A stretch of DNA of 64,000 nucleotides from Gaetbulibacter_A sp043876815 (GCF_043876815.1 NZ_JBAWKA010000001.1:310001-374000); one strand, 5' to 3'. Counted from the stretch's first letter, positions 1 to 7,958 are shown. The notes: generated by a model not told the origin, from the letters alone. Numbers and translations: made by a program.

Positions 1-424
1 AGCGCCTCATTTAAGGCTGTTACAAAAACGTTTGGCAGAGGAAATTACTACTATGGTACATTCTAAAGCCGATTTAGATAACGCTATTAAAGCCAGTAAT
101 ATATTGTTTGGAAATTCGACTAGTATCGATCTTAAAGAGCTTAACGAGCAAACTTTTTTAGACGTTTTTGACGGGGTTCCAAGTACAGATATTGAAAAAA
201 GAAATATTGAAAATGGTCTGGATATCGTGACTGCTTTGGCAGAGCAAGGAGGCTTTCTAAAATCGAACGGGGAAGCCCGAAGAGCTTTAAAGGAAAACTC
301 GATTTCTGTGAACAAGGAAAAAGTTACTTCCGATTATGTTATTACTGCAAATGACCTTATAAACGATAAATTTGTATTGCTCCAACGAGGTAAAAAGAAT
401 TATTTCGTTATTCAAGCTATATAA
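1..424 (+). CDS. tyrS: Tyrosine--tRNA ligase, C-terminal part (5' end outside window)
   Basis: This is the 3' end of tyrosyl-tRNA synthetase, the cytoplasmic enzyme that charges tRNA-Tyr. The reading frame is already open at base 2 and runs to a TAA at 422-424, so the gene begins upstream of the window and the catalytic Rossmann domain is not visible. The visible part starts with the stretch following the catalytic core (LRLLQKRLAEEITTMVHS) and ends in an S4-type RNA-binding domain: the segment around GGFLKSNGEARRALKENSIS followed by a short beta-rich tail ending in VIQAI. It is followed directly by a strong terminator. I am confident of the family from the S4 arrangement and the linker, but the assignment rests on the C-terminus only. 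Confidence 0.9.
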   Translation, partial: APHLRLLQKRLAEEITTMVHSKADLDNAIKASNILFGNSTSIDLKELNEQTFLDVFDGVPSTDIEKRNIENGLDIVTALAEQGGFLKSNGEARRALKENSISVNKEKVTSDYVITANDLINDKFVLLQRGKKNYFVIQAI

Positions 425-432
425 CTCAAAAC

Positions 433-465
433 AAAAAAACCCGGACAAGCGTCCGGGTTTTTTTT
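433..465 (+). terminator. Rho-independent terminator of tyrS
   Basis: A 10-bp perfect stem (437-446 with 451-460, core ACCCGGAC/GTCCGGGT) with a 4-base loop is followed by a run of T up to 465. It begins 12 bases after the tyrS stop codon. The A-run on its left side gives it some bidirectional character, but the minus-strand gene at 617-1597 ends too far away to make that role clear. Confidence 0.9.
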
Positions 466-616
466 AACAAACCAACCAACTAAAAAATTTTTCTTTTCCT
501 AGTTGGTTCATTGGTCGTAGAATTTTGAAATAACTTTCAATATTTCGTTTAATTTTCAATATTATTTTTATCGGTCTAAAAATCAAGATTTTGTGGTGAT
601 AATTTCGAACTTTTTA

Positions 617-1597
617 TTACAAAACCATAAGGTTACAGCCCCGAATATCTGAGTTGTCGAAGCGTCCAATAATTTCAAAAGTCCCATCCCCATAAACTTT
701 TCCCAGATCTTGGGTCGCAATAAAGGAGCAAGAATTTACATTAGCTAAATCTATTATATTGATCCCTCCGGTTTTCTCGGGTTCTTGCAAGGCTAAAGCG
801 TCTTCGGTATCACGGGTAATAATGCGCATCCAGTTGGGCGTGTGAAATATACCATTGCCTTGGGAATAGGCTTGACTGAGGAGTTCGGTCATGCCATATT
901 CACTGTGAATTACAGACACACCAAAGCCTTGTTTTAAGGTGTTGTGGAGTTCTTCACGAATAAGTTCTTTTCTGTATCCCTTCATACCTCCAGTTTCCAT
1001 AACTATGGTATTATTTAATTGAAACCGATAATTTTCAACGAGATCCAATAAGGCAAAAGACACACCAATAAGCAGCACTTTTTTACCACTTGTATCAAGA
1101 TTTTGCAGCGTGTTTTTCAATTGTTCGAGGTTATTCAAATAAAAACCACTTTCTGGATGACCTGATTGTGTGATTAAGCTATTCACCATATAAATGAGTG
1201 ATGATCCTTTACGCTCCAAATATGAGGGTAATAAGCCAAGTATCACATAATCTGAAATGTCACCATAAAATTTCTTAAAACCCAGATTAAAACTATTCTC
1301 ATAGATATTAATATCTGTTATAAGATGCTTGCTTGGATTAGCACCGGTAGTGCCTGAACTTGTAAAAGTATGACTTACCTTAGACTTTGAGCTTAGCACA
1401 TCATGGGATTTAAAAAACTGTATTGGCAAAAAAGGAATATCCTCCAGGCGTTTTACGTCACCCGGATGCCGGTATAACAGATCGCAAAAAGAGCGATACA
1501 CGCGATTATTTTCAAACTGATAATTAAAAATTTCCAACGCTTTGGTTTCAAAGTCATGGTTGTTTTTAATTTTAAAAATAGTCGATGGATCAATCAT
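617..1597 (-). CDS. LuxE-like acyl-protein synthetase / AMP-forming acyl-activating protein
   Basis: The 326-residue product resembles the LuxE (acyl-protein synthetase) branch of the adenylate-forming enzymes, which activate a carboxylic acid with ATP. Visible support is the nucleotide-binding signature FTSSGTTG at residues 78-85, the downstream YGMTELLSQAY segment (near residue 236), which matches the second adenylation motif, and a C-terminal GRFDNSDIRGC segment. There is no signal peptide, so it should act in the cytoplasm. In Flavobacteria such proteins are usually annotated as acyltransferase or acyl-protein synthetase; no lux genes are nearby, so luminescence is not implied. It stands alone between tyrS and the T9SS genes. 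The true substrate cannot be read from the sequence. Confidence 0.75.
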   Translation of the reverse strand: MIDPSTIFKIKNNHDFETKALEIFNYQFENNRVYRSFCDLLYRHPGDVKRLEDIPFLPIQFFKSHDVLSSKSKVSHTFTSSGTTGANPSKHLITDINIYENSFNLGFKKFYGDISDYVILGLLPSYLERKGSSLIYMVNSLITQSGHPESGFYLNNLEQLKNTLQNLDTSGKKVLLIGVSFALLDLVENYRFQLNNTIVMETGGMKGYRKELIREELHNTLKQGFGVSVIHSEYGMTELLSQAYSQGNGIFHTPNWMRIITRDTEDALALQEPEKTGGINIIDLANVNSCSFIATQDLGKVYGDGTFEIIGRFDNSDIRGCNLMVL

Positions 1598-1628
1598 GAA
1601 TGCTCAAAAATACTTTTGTATTGCTTTG

Positions 1629-1646
1629 CAAAAGTAGGCAAAAGTA
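1629..1646 (-). promoter_or_regulatory. Candidate -7 elements upstream of the LuxE-like gene
   Basis: Read on the minus strand, two overlapping-phase copies of TACTTTTG (1629-1636 and 1639-1646) match the Bacteroidetes -7 consensus TAnnTTTG. No TTG lies at the usual distance upstream, so this is only a candidate promoter for the gene starting at 1597. Confidence 0.35.
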
Positions 1647-1671
1647 AGCAGAGCGACCAGTTGATTTGACG

Positions 1672-2583
1672 CTATTTCACAATCAATTTTTGAATAGATT
1701 CGTGGTTATTCTGGTTTAATTTTAAAATGTACAAGCCAGCCTGAAGCGTTGAAACATCAAGGGTATTGCTAGTTAGCGATCGTTCTAAAATAAGCTTGCC
1801 AATCTGGTTATAAACCGCTACAAGGATTTCAGATTTGTCAGTCCCTATTACCGTAACTAATGGAACAGAAGCCGGGTTAGGATATACCTTTAAACCAGAT
1901 ACGGCGGTTGTTCTTAAACCAAGAGTAGATTCATGGGCGTTGGGACTTCCAAAGGTCGCCATCGAAGGATTTCCGTTAAAATTGGACACCGGGATAGGGT
2001 CGCCGGCAACCGTATAAATTTCGGTATCTCCGGGATGTTGAACGGCAAAAAGTTCGTTAGATTGGGCATCCCTGAATACCAAGAAAGGCTCCCCGGAAGT
2101 GCCTCCAATGAACTTAAAATCTGTTCCTCCAAGATCGGCTCCGTAAAGCGAGGCTTCGTCACCGGAATGATCCGGAATGCCTATGGCATCATAAACCATA
2201 TTGAATGAAGAGGTGTCATCGACAACACCATCATCATTCGTGTCAATGTCTGTACTTCCCTTACTTCCTGTAAAGGTATTTACTAAAATCAAGGTGAAAG
2301 AAGGGTTTTCTAGGTCAAGGATATTAACGACCAAGAGGCCATTTGAATCAAAGTTACCTGAGACGGCTTCTGCATCTTGAACTTCACCAATGTTCTTATC
2401 GCTGTCGCATTCTATACTGAGTAAATAGCCTGAAAATGCGGTGTTTGGAGTACCCTTAAGCTCTATAGGCACAGTTGTGGGGTCTGCTCCATCCGGGTTG
2501 GGTTCAAATTCGTTGATAAATACTTGTGAGTAACTGAGGGATGCAATTAGTGCGCAACTAATCGCTAAATAAATGGATTTCAT
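1672..2583 (-). CDS. Secreted T9SS type A protein with lamin-tail-like N-terminal domain
   Basis: The 303-residue protein has a clear Sec signal peptide (MKSIYLAISCALIASLSYSQ), a middle region starting VFINEFEPNPDG that resembles a lamin-tail domain, and an acidic loop DIDTNDDGVVDD of the calcium-binding kind. The last roughly 75 residues form a type A T9SS sorting domain, beginning LKVYPNPAS and ending LYILKLNQNNHESIQKLIVK. It is therefore exported by Sec, crosses the outer membrane through T9SS and is released or anchored on the surface. Lamin-tail domains often accompany secreted nucleases or phosphoesterases, but no catalytic domain is present. Its specific role is unknown. Confidence 0.75.
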   Translation of the reverse strand: MKSIYLAISCALIASLSYSQVFINEFEPNPDGADPTTVPIELKGTPNTAFSGYLLSIECDSDKNIGEVQDAEAVSGNFDSNGLLVVNILDLENPSFTLILVNTFTGSKGSTDIDTNDDGVVDDTSSFNMVYDAIGIPDHSGDEASLYGADLGGTDFKFIGGTSGEPFLVFRDAQSNELFAVQHPGDTEIYTVAGDPIPVSNFNGNPSMATFGSPNAHESTLGLRTTAVSGLKVYPNPASVPLVTVIGTDKSEILVAVYNQIGKLILERSLTSNTLDVSTLQAGLYILKLNQNNHESIQKLIVK

Positions 2584-2608
2584 AAGATAGATTAAAATTT
2601 GAGGTACT

Positions 2609-2616
2609 CAAAAGTA
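2609..2616 (-). promoter_or_regulatory. Candidate -7 element of the T9SS type A gene
   Basis: The minus strand reads TACTTTTG here, a perfect match to TAnnTTTG, 26 bases upstream of the start codon at 2583. No TTG is found at the expected -33 spacing, so confidence is limited. Confidence 0.4.
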
Positions 2617-2659
2617 ACAAAAAAGGATAACTTAACCGAACTTATTGGAGAAAATCTAA

Positions 2660-3001
2660 CTATTTTATAACTAGCTTTCTAACTTCTGTTATATTGTTTT
2701 CAGAAATTTTTAAGACATATACGCCTTTGCTGAGGTTCGTTACATCTAAAGTTTTACCAGAGAGACGATGAGCTGCAATTTGTTTTCCTAAAACGTTAAA
2801 GATAGCAACGGTTTTAGACGCATTATATCTGGAAGTAATATATACCGTATTTTGACCATAATTTACCGGATTTGGATAAATGGTCAATCCTTCAATTTTT
2901 TCCTGAGACAATCCATAATTAGGATTTGTTTGAGCAAAGCCATTCAAGGCTGTCAAAAAAATTAAAGAAAATAAGAAAATATAAAAGTAGTTTTTCTTCA
3001 T
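2660..3001 (-). CDS. Minimal T9SS type A protein: signal peptide plus sorting domain only
   Basis: This 113-residue protein consists of a signal peptide (MKKNYFYIFLFSLIFLTALNGFAQ), a linker of about 12 residues, and a full type A T9SS C-terminal sorting domain starting at GLTIYPNPVNYGQ and ending in VYVLKISENNITEVRKLVIK. There is essentially no cargo domain. It shares the strand with the larger T9SS protein just downstream (76 bases away), and the sorting domains of the two are of the same type. It could be a stand-alone sorting-domain protein, or a remnant of a larger cargo gene that lost its centre by deletion. The frame is intact with a plausible promoter, which argues that it is expressed. 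Confidence 0.75.
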   Translation of the reverse strand: MKKNYFYIFLFSLIFLTALNGFAQTNPNYGLSQEKIEGLTIYPNPVNYGQNTVYITSRYNASKTVAIFNVLGKQIAAHRLSGKTLDVTNLSKGVYVLKISENNITEVRKLVIK

Positions 3002-3049
3002 ACGACTATTTGGTATTGTAAATTTATAAAAGAATTACAAAAGTCATAC

Positions 3050-3057
3050 CAAAAATA
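3050..3057 (-). promoter_or_regulatory. Candidate -7 element of the minimal T9SS gene
   Basis: On the minus strand this reads TATTTTTG, a perfect TAnnTTTG match, about 49 bases upstream of the start codon at 3001. A -33 TTG is not evident. Confidence 0.4.
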
Positions 3058-3161
3058 TGTTAAAGATTAGGGTTTTACATCGAAAGATTAACTTTCTGTA
3101 AGGTGTTTGTTATCTTAATGTTATTTATAAGTGCCATGGTGTTAGATTATGATTTAAGTTT

Positions 3162-3169
3162 TATCTTTA
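3162..3169 (+). promoter_or_regulatory. Candidate -7 element of the two-component operon
   Basis: TATCTTTA matches seven of eight positions of the flavobacterial -7 element and lies 32 bases upstream of the response regulator start. The -33 region shows TTA rather than TTG, so the match is partial. Confidence 0.35.
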
Positions 3170-3201
3170 CATCTAAAGTCTAAACTAAGGGCATACTTTT
3201 T

Positions 3202-3882
3202 ATGAAAAAAAAGGATATTAAAATTTTGCTGGTTGATGATGAACCGGATATTCTGGAAATTGTAAGTTATAATTTATCAAATGAGGGTTATCAGGTTATT
3301 ACCGCTGAAAATGGTCAGGAAGGTGTAAAAAAAGCAAAAAAAGAATTGCCTCAACTAATTATACTTGATGTCATGATGCCTGAAATGGATGGGATCGAAG
3401 CCTGCGAAATCATTAGAAAAATTCCTGATTTAGAAAATACTATAGTTACATTTTTAACGGCTAGAGGTGAAGATTACTCTCAAGTTGCTGGCTTTGAGGC
3501 CGGAGCCGATGATTATATTACCAAGCCAATAAAACCGAAGGTATTAGTGAGTAAAGTGAAGGCTTTATTGCGTCGATTCAAAGATGAAGAGGTAAAAAAC
3601 ACCATGAGAATCGGGCAGCTTGAGATTAATCGTGATGAATATAAAATAACGTCTAAAGGTAAAGAGATCCTGCTACCGAGAAAAGAATTTGAATTACTGT
3701 CCCTTCTAGCTTCAAAACCCGGAAAAGTATTTAAAAGAGATGAAATTTTAAATACGGTTTGGGGAAATGAAGTGGTTGTAGGAGGTCGTACAATTGATGT
3801 TCATATCCGAAAGCTTCGTGAAAAATTAGGAGATAAAAGTTTTAAAACGGTTAAAGGAGTAGGCTATAAGTTCGTTGATTAA
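3202..3882 (+). CDS. OmpR/PhoB-family response regulator
   Basis: The 226-residue cytoplasmic transcription factor has an N-terminal receiver domain (about residues 5-120) and a C-terminal winged-helix DNA-binding domain (about 130-226). The receiver has all the expected residues: acidic pair D12/D13, phospho-acceptor D56 in LIILDVMMPEMDG, T86 and K108 in DDYITKPIKP. The winged helix ends with the family signature GRTIDVHIRKLREKLG and VKGVGYKFVD. Its stop codon overlaps the start of the sensor kinase gene by one base (TAATG), so the two are co-transcribed and translationally coupled. PhoB-like is the best match, but no phosphate genes are nearby, so the signal sensed is unknown. Confidence 0.92.
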   Translation: MKKKDIKILLVDDEPDILEIVSYNLSNEGYQVITAENGQEGVKKAKKELPQLIILDVMMPEMDGIEACEIIRKIPDLENTIVTFLTARGEDYSQVAGFEAGADDYITKPIKPKVLVSKVKALLRRFKDEEVKNTMRIGQLEINRDEYKITSKGKEILLPRKEFELLSLLASKPGKVFKRDEILNTVWGNEVVVGGRTIDVHIRKLREKLGDKSFKTVKGVGYKFVD

Positions 3883-4979
3883 TGGAATCTAAATTCAAAA
3901 GATCATATCGATTTGCATTTCGAACCTCGCTGCTTATCACAATGTTTGTAACGCTCTTGGTGGGCGTTTTTTTATACCGTTTAATGACGCCGCCATGGTG
4001 GGCCATACCAGGTATTTTTATTTGTACCTATTTATTTTCATTTGTGGTAATTCAATTTCGGGTACAACGGTTTATTTACCGTCGGGTTAAAAAAATATAC
4101 GATGATCTAACCTTGCTGGAATCTGCTAACCTAAGCCAGGGTGCCATTACCACAGACATGCGCACATTAACGCAGGAGATCGATAAATTTGCTCGCGATA
4201 AAAAAATTGAGATCGAAACTCTTAAAGTAAGAGAAAAATATCGAAAAGAGTTTTTAGGTAATGTGTCTCATGAACTTAAAACTCCGTTGTTTACTGTACA
4301 AGGCTATATTGAAACCCTTCTTGATGGCGCAGATAAGGATAGTAAGCTTCGACGAAAATACCTCGAACGGGCCAGTAAAGGGGTTGAGCGTCTGGGGTAT
4401 ATTATAAAGGATCTGGATATGATTACCAAACTTGAGGTTGGTGATCTAAGCTTAAAAACAGAGGTTTTTGATATCGTTGAGTTGGTGAAGAATGTGTTTG
4501 AAATGCTGGAAATGAAAGCTAGTAAAAAGAAAATTACCTTGACCTTCGACATGGAATACCCAAACCCCGTTTATGTGAAAGCGGACCGTGAGCGCATTCA
4601 ACAAGTATTGGTAAATTTGGCGGTGAATTCTATAAAATACGGTCGCGTAAAAGGAACTACCGAGGTTAGTATTGAAAATCTGATAAAAAATAAAGTGATC
4701 GTTCGAGTCACCGATAATGGTGAAGGTATTTCAGAAGAGCATTTACCCCGCTTATTCGAACGTTTTTACCGTGTAGACAAAAGCGGTTCCAGGAAAGAAG
4801 GAGGATCCGGTCTAGGCCTTTCCATTGTTAAGCATATTATTGAAGCTCATGACGAGAAGATTTATGTTGAAAGTGAATTTGATGTAGGCAGTGAGTTTTC
4901 ATTTACTCTTGAAAAGGCGAAAACACCAAAAAACACGACTATTAATAAGGGGAATGAAAAGGTTGAAAGCCCCTCCTAA
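3882..4979 (+). CDS. Sensor histidine kinase, PhoR-like
   Basis: The 365-residue membrane kinase is the partner of the response regulator just upstream. It has two transmembrane helices (about 14-33 and 40-58) separated by only a few residues (MTPPWWA), so there is almost no periplasmic sensor domain. A linker (60-120) leads to the dimerisation and phosphoacceptor domain with H130 in FLGNVSHELKTPL. The ATPase domain follows with the N box around VNLAVNSIKYG, the G1 box VTDNGEGIS, the F box LPRLFERFYRVDKS and the G2 box GGSGLGLSIVKHI. All catalytic boxes look intact. Short-loop kinases of this kind usually sense events in the membrane or through partner proteins. Confidence 0.92.
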   Translation: MESKFKRSYRFAFRTSLLITMFVTLLVGVFLYRLMTPPWWAIPGIFICTYLFSFVVIQFRVQRFIYRRVKKIYDDLTLLESANLSQGAITTDMRTLTQEIDKFARDKKIEIETLKVREKYRKEFLGNVSHELKTPLFTVQGYIETLLDGADKDSKLRRKYLERASKGVERLGYIIKDLDMITKLEVGDLSLKTEVFDIVELVKNVFEMLEMKASKKKITLTFDMEYPNPVYVKADRERIQQVLVNLAVNSIKYGRVKGTTEVSIENLIKNKVIVRVTDNGEGISEEHLPRLFERFYRVDKSGSRKEGGSGLGLSIVKHIIEAHDEKIYVESEFDVGSEFSFTLEKAKTPKNTTINKGNEKVESPS

Positions 4980-5005
4980 GCTTTTATCGTTTTAAATCTT
5001 ATATC

Positions 5006-5040
5006 TTGTTAGAAGACTCTAGCAGAAATCCTTAATTTTG
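5006..5040 (+). promoter_or_regulatory. Candidate promoter of trmB
   Basis: TAATTTTG at 5033-5040 is a perfect TAnnTTTG element, followed by GCCCC where transcription would start. The nearest TTG upstream (5006-5008) is 24 bases away, slightly more than the usual 17-23. The trmB start codon is 25 bases downstream. Confidence 0.5.
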
Positions 5041-5065
5041 CCCCAAATAAAATCGCATACAAATT

Positions 5066-5740
5066 GTGGGAAGTAAAAACAAATTAAGACGTTTTAAGGA
5101 AAACGAAACCTTTCAAAATGTTATTCAACCGTCCCGAGACGAACTGGTTAATGCCAACTTTAAATTGAAGGGGAAATGGCGTGCGGAGATTTTTAAAAAT
5201 GAAAATCCGATCGTCTTAGAACTGGGTTGCGGTAAGGGTGAATATTCGGTGGCATTAGCAAAAAAATATCCCCACAAAAATTACATTGGAATTGATATCA
5301 AAGGTGCACGTTTCTGGCGCGGTGCGAAAACAGCTTTGAAGGAAGGTATTCCCAATGTCGTGTTCCTGAGAACCCAAATTGAACTTATTGATCATGCCTT
5401 CGCTGCCAATGAAGTTGATGAGATCTGGATTACTTTCCCCGATCCGCAAATAAAATATAAGCGCACGAAACACCGCATGACAAACGCAACCTTTCTAGAG
5501 CGGTATAAAAAGATACTTAAACCGGATGGGGAAGTACATTTAAAAACCGATAGTGAATTTATGCACGGCTATACTCTGGGATTATTGCATGGTGCAGGTC
5601 ATGAGGTTTTATATGCAAACAATAATGTATACAAACAAGAAGGAAGCCCAGAAGAGGTTACGGCGATTCAAACCTTTTACGAATCACAATATTTAGAGCA
5701 AAACAAACCAATTACCTATATTAGGTTTAAAATTAAATAA
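5066..5740 (+). CDS. trmB: tRNA (guanine-N7)-methyltransferase
   Basis: The 224-residue enzyme transfers a methyl group from S-adenosylmethionine to G46 of tRNA. The SAM-binding motif VLELGCGKGEYSVALA sits near residue 50, followed by the family-specific NYIGIDIKGARFWRGA and the catalytic-site segment IWITFPDPQIKYKRTKHR (WxxFPDPxxKxRHxKxR type). Length matches the family. Translation begins at a GTG (5066), because no in-frame ATG precedes the first conserved region; the start lies 25 bases after a good -7 promoter element. The next gene follows after two bases, so it heads a small operon with the LysE-type exporter and the alkyltransferase-like gene. Confidence 0.93.
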   Translation: MGSKNKLRRFKENETFQNVIQPSRDELVNANFKLKGKWRAEIFKNENPIVLELGCGKGEYSVALAKKYPHKNYIGIDIKGARFWRGAKTALKEGIPNVVFLRTQIELIDHAFAANEVDEIWITFPDPQIKYKRTKHRMTNATFLERYKKILKPDGEVHLKTDSEFMHGYTLGLLHGAGHEVLYANNNVYKQEGSPEEVTAIQTFYESQYLEQNKPITYIRFKIK

Positions 5741-5741
5741 T

Positions 5742-6371
5742 GTGAATATTACCTTGGTCTTTTTTACCGGTTTAATAGTAGCACTTATTGGTGTAATACC
5801 TCCCGGGCTTTTGAACATGACAGCTGCAAAAATCAGTTTAAAAGAAGGGCATGTCCGTGGTGTGTTATTTTCAGTTGGGGTATGTTTGGTTGTTTTGGGT
5901 CAAACTGCAATTGCGGCTATTTTTGCCAAATATTTAAGTCAACATCCAGAGGTCATCCATATTCTTCAGCGGGTAGCTTTCGTTATTTTTGTTTTGATTA
6001 CGGTGTACTTCTTCTTTATTGCCAAGGCTCAACCAAGTTCGCAGCTTCAGCCCAAAATAAAAAGTAAGCACAGTCGCTTTTTTCAAGGCATGTTCATGTC
6101 GGCAATCAATATGTTTCCTATCCCTTATCATGCGTATATGACACTTACTTTAGCTTCCGTTGGTTTACTGAATTTTGAGAAGCTTAGCATAGCATCCTAT
6201 GTGGCGGGAGCAGGCATGGGAACTTTCGTGATGTTGTATATTTATATGTTTTTTTTCGATAAAATCGGCACCAAACCTATAGCTTCACAAAAGAATATGA
6301 ACTACAGTATTGGTGCGATAACCGGTGTTATTGCGATGATCACACTTTTTAATATTTTGAAGGATCTTTAA
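5742..6371 (+). CDS. LysE/RhtB-family exporter
   Basis: The 209-residue inner-membrane protein belongs to the LysE/RhtB family of amino acid and metabolite exporters. It begins with the characteristic N-terminal helix and PPG turn (LIVALIGVIPPGLLNMTAAKISLKEG in context), and about six hydrophobic helices follow, ending with ITGVIAMITLFNILKDL. The start is a GTG at 5742, two bases after the trmB stop; the ATG overlapping it runs straight into a stop codon. Substrate specificity cannot be predicted. It is the middle gene of a tight three-gene run, with the alkyltransferase-like gene beginning two bases after its stop. Confidence 0.82.
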   Translation: MNITLVFFTGLIVALIGVIPPGLLNMTAAKISLKEGHVRGVLFSVGVCLVVLGQTAIAAIFAKYLSQHPEVIHILQRVAFVIFVLITVYFFFIAKAQPSSQLQPKIKSKHSRFFQGMFMSAINMFPIPYHAYMTLTLASVGLLNFEKLSIASYVAGAGMGTFVMLYIYMFFFDKIGTKPIASQKNMNYSIGAITGVIAMITLFNILKDL

Positions 6372-6373
6372 AG

Positions 6374-6709
6374 ATGACTGAAGATTCAATTTCATTTTTT
6401 GAAAGAGTTCACGAAGTGGTGCGTCTTGTTCCATACGGCCGGGTTACCAGTTACGGGGCTATTGCCCGGTATTTAGGGGCAGCAAAAAGTGCGAGAATGG
6501 TAGGTTATGCTATGAATGCCTCGCATTCTAAAGATGTTCCTGCGCATCGGGTGGTTAATCGTAAAGGTCTGCTTACAGGGAAACATCATTTTGAAGGAAC
6601 CAACCTCATGCAACAACTTCTGGAGAGTGAAGGTATAGTCGTTATAGATAATCAAATTCAAGATTTTAAGGAGGTTTTTTGGGATCCTTCTGAAGCTTTA
6701 AACCCTTGA
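6374..6709 (+). CDS. Alkyltransferase-like protein (ATL), MGMT fold without the catalytic cysteine
   Basis: The 111-residue protein matches the DNA-binding domain of O6-alkylguanine-DNA alkyltransferase: a helix-turn-helix region with VPYGRVTSYGAIARYLG (20-35), the RMVGYAMNAS segment with the nucleotide-flipping arginine (R41), and the active-site loop. In true MGMT this loop reads PCHRV; here it is PAHRV (residues 56-60), so the methyl-accepting cysteine is alanine (A57). That substitution defines ATL proteins, which bind O6-alkylguanine lesions and hand them to nucleotide excision repair instead of reversing them. It begins two bases after the exporter stop codon. Confidence in the family is high; the repair role is inferred from known ATL proteins. 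Confidence 0.88.
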   Translation: MTEDSISFFERVHEVVRLVPYGRVTSYGAIARYLGAAKSARMVGYAMNASHSKDVPAHRVVNRKGLLTGKHHFEGTNLMQQLLESEGIVVIDNQIQDFKEVFWDPSEALNP

Positions 6710-6787
6710 AAGGGCGACATAAATAAATTCAATCCTTCAATTGTTAAATCTTCTTAAAGGAATCATGTCCCTTACATTGATATTAGT

Positions 6788-6795
6788 TATCTTTG
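6788..6795 (+). promoter_or_regulatory. Candidate -7 element of the mrp-nfu operon
   Basis: TATCTTTG is a perfect TAnnTTTG element 23 bases upstream of the mrp start codon. The -33 region does not show TTG at standard spacing. Confidence 0.5.
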
Positions 6796-6818
6796 CTATT
6801 TAGAATTAATCTTAATAC

Positions 6819-7955
6819 ATGAAACTAAATAAACAAGACATTTTAAAAGCTTTAGAAACGATTACAGTACCTGGTGAAGGTCAGAATATGATTGAAAGTG
6901 GTGCTGTAAAAAATGTTAATGTTTTTGGAGATGAAGTTATCGTAGACATCACGATCAAAAACCCCAGTTTACAGGCTAAGAAACGTACTGAAGTCGATAT
7001 ATTAAAGACCATCCATGATGAGGTTTATCAGAAGGCCAAAGTTAAAACGAACATTACGGTTGAAGCTCCGGCTAAACCAAAATCGAATACCATAAAAGGA
7101 AAACCGATTCCCGGCATCACTAATATAATTGCTGTAGCCTCAGGTAAAGGTGGCGTTGGTAAATCCACTATGACGGCTAATTTGGCAGTAACCTTGGCAA
7201 AAATGGGGTTTAAAGTAGGTGTGTTAGATGCCGATATTTATGGGCCTTCCATGCCGATCATGTTCGATGTAGCCAACGAAAAACCTTTAGCCGTAAATGT
7301 AGATGGGAAATCAAAAATGAAACCTATTGAAAATTATGGTGTGAAGATCCTTTCTATAGGATTTTTTACTCAGCCTAATCAAGCTGTGGTTTGGCGTGGA
7401 CCGATGGCTGCTAAAGCCTTAAACCAAATGATCTTTGACGCGGCCTGGGATACACTAGATTTTTTATTGGTCGATCTGCCTCCTGGAACAGGTGATATTC
7501 ATTTAAGTATTATGCAATCACTTCCAATAACAGGTGCGGTTGTAGTAAGTACACCTCAAAATGTGGCTCTGGCAGATGCTCAAAAAGGTGTAGCCATGTT
7601 CCAACAGGAAAGTATTAATGTTCCGGTGTTAGGAATAGTTGAAAATATGGCCTACTTTACACCTGCAGAATTACCTGAAAACAAATATTTTATATTTGGT
7701 AAAGATGGTGCAAAAAATTTGGCTGAAGATCTTAAAGTACCGTTTTTAGGTGGTATTCCATTAGTTCAAAGTATCAGGGAAGCGGGTGATGCAGGCCGAC
7801 CTGCAGGATTACAAACAGGAACACCTTTGGAAGAGGCTTTTGAAGCCCTAACCAAAAAAGTAGTGGAAGAAGTGGTTCGAAGAAATGAAGATCTACCGCC
7901 AACTGAAGCAATAAAAATCACAACGATGGCTGGCTGTTCAGCAGTAAAAAAATAA
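6819..7955 (+). CDS. Mrp/NBP35-family P-loop ATPase (iron-sulfur cluster carrier)
   Basis: The 378-residue cytoplasmic ATPase has an N-terminal MIP18/DUF59-like domain (about 1-85), a linker, and a MinD-like P-loop domain with the deviant Walker A GKGGVGKST at 109-117 and VGVLDADIYGPSMP as Switch I. Mrp/ApbC proteins carry Fe-S clusters to target apoproteins. The region that usually holds the CxxC cluster ligands after VENM reads AYFTPAELPENKYFIFG, with no cysteines; the only C-terminal cysteine is in TTMAGCSAVKK. The NifU-type scaffold gene starts three bases after the stop, and the neighbouring ferredoxin-dependent enzymes are heavy Fe-S users, which fits a maturation role. Confidence 0.9.
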   Translation: MKLNKQDILKALETITVPGEGQNMIESGAVKNVNVFGDEVIVDITIKNPSLQAKKRTEVDILKTIHDEVYQKAKVKTNITVEAPAKPKSNTIKGKPIPGITNIIAVASGKGGVGKSTMTANLAVTLAKMGFKVGVLDADIYGPSMPIMFDVANEKPLAVNVDGKSKMKPIENYGVKILSIGFFTQPNQAVVWRGPMAAKALNQMIFDAAWDTLDFLLVDLPPGTGDIHLSIMQSLPITGAVVVSTPQNVALADAQKGVAMFQQESINVPVLGIVENMAYFTPAELPENKYFIFGKDGAKNLAEDLKVPFLGGIPLVQSIREAGDAGRPAGLQTGTPLEEAFEALTKKVVEEVVRRNEDLPPTEAIKITTMAGCSAVKK

Positions 7956-7958
7956 GAT

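Noticed and set aside
617..1597. Bioluminescence operon because of LuxE similarity
   Set aside because: No luxAB, luxC or luxD gene is present; LuxE-like proteins occur in many non-luminous Bacteroidetes.
1835..2208. Overlapping open frames on both strands within the T9SS type A gene
   Set aside because: The minus-strand gene has a signal peptide and sorting domain; the others are shadows.
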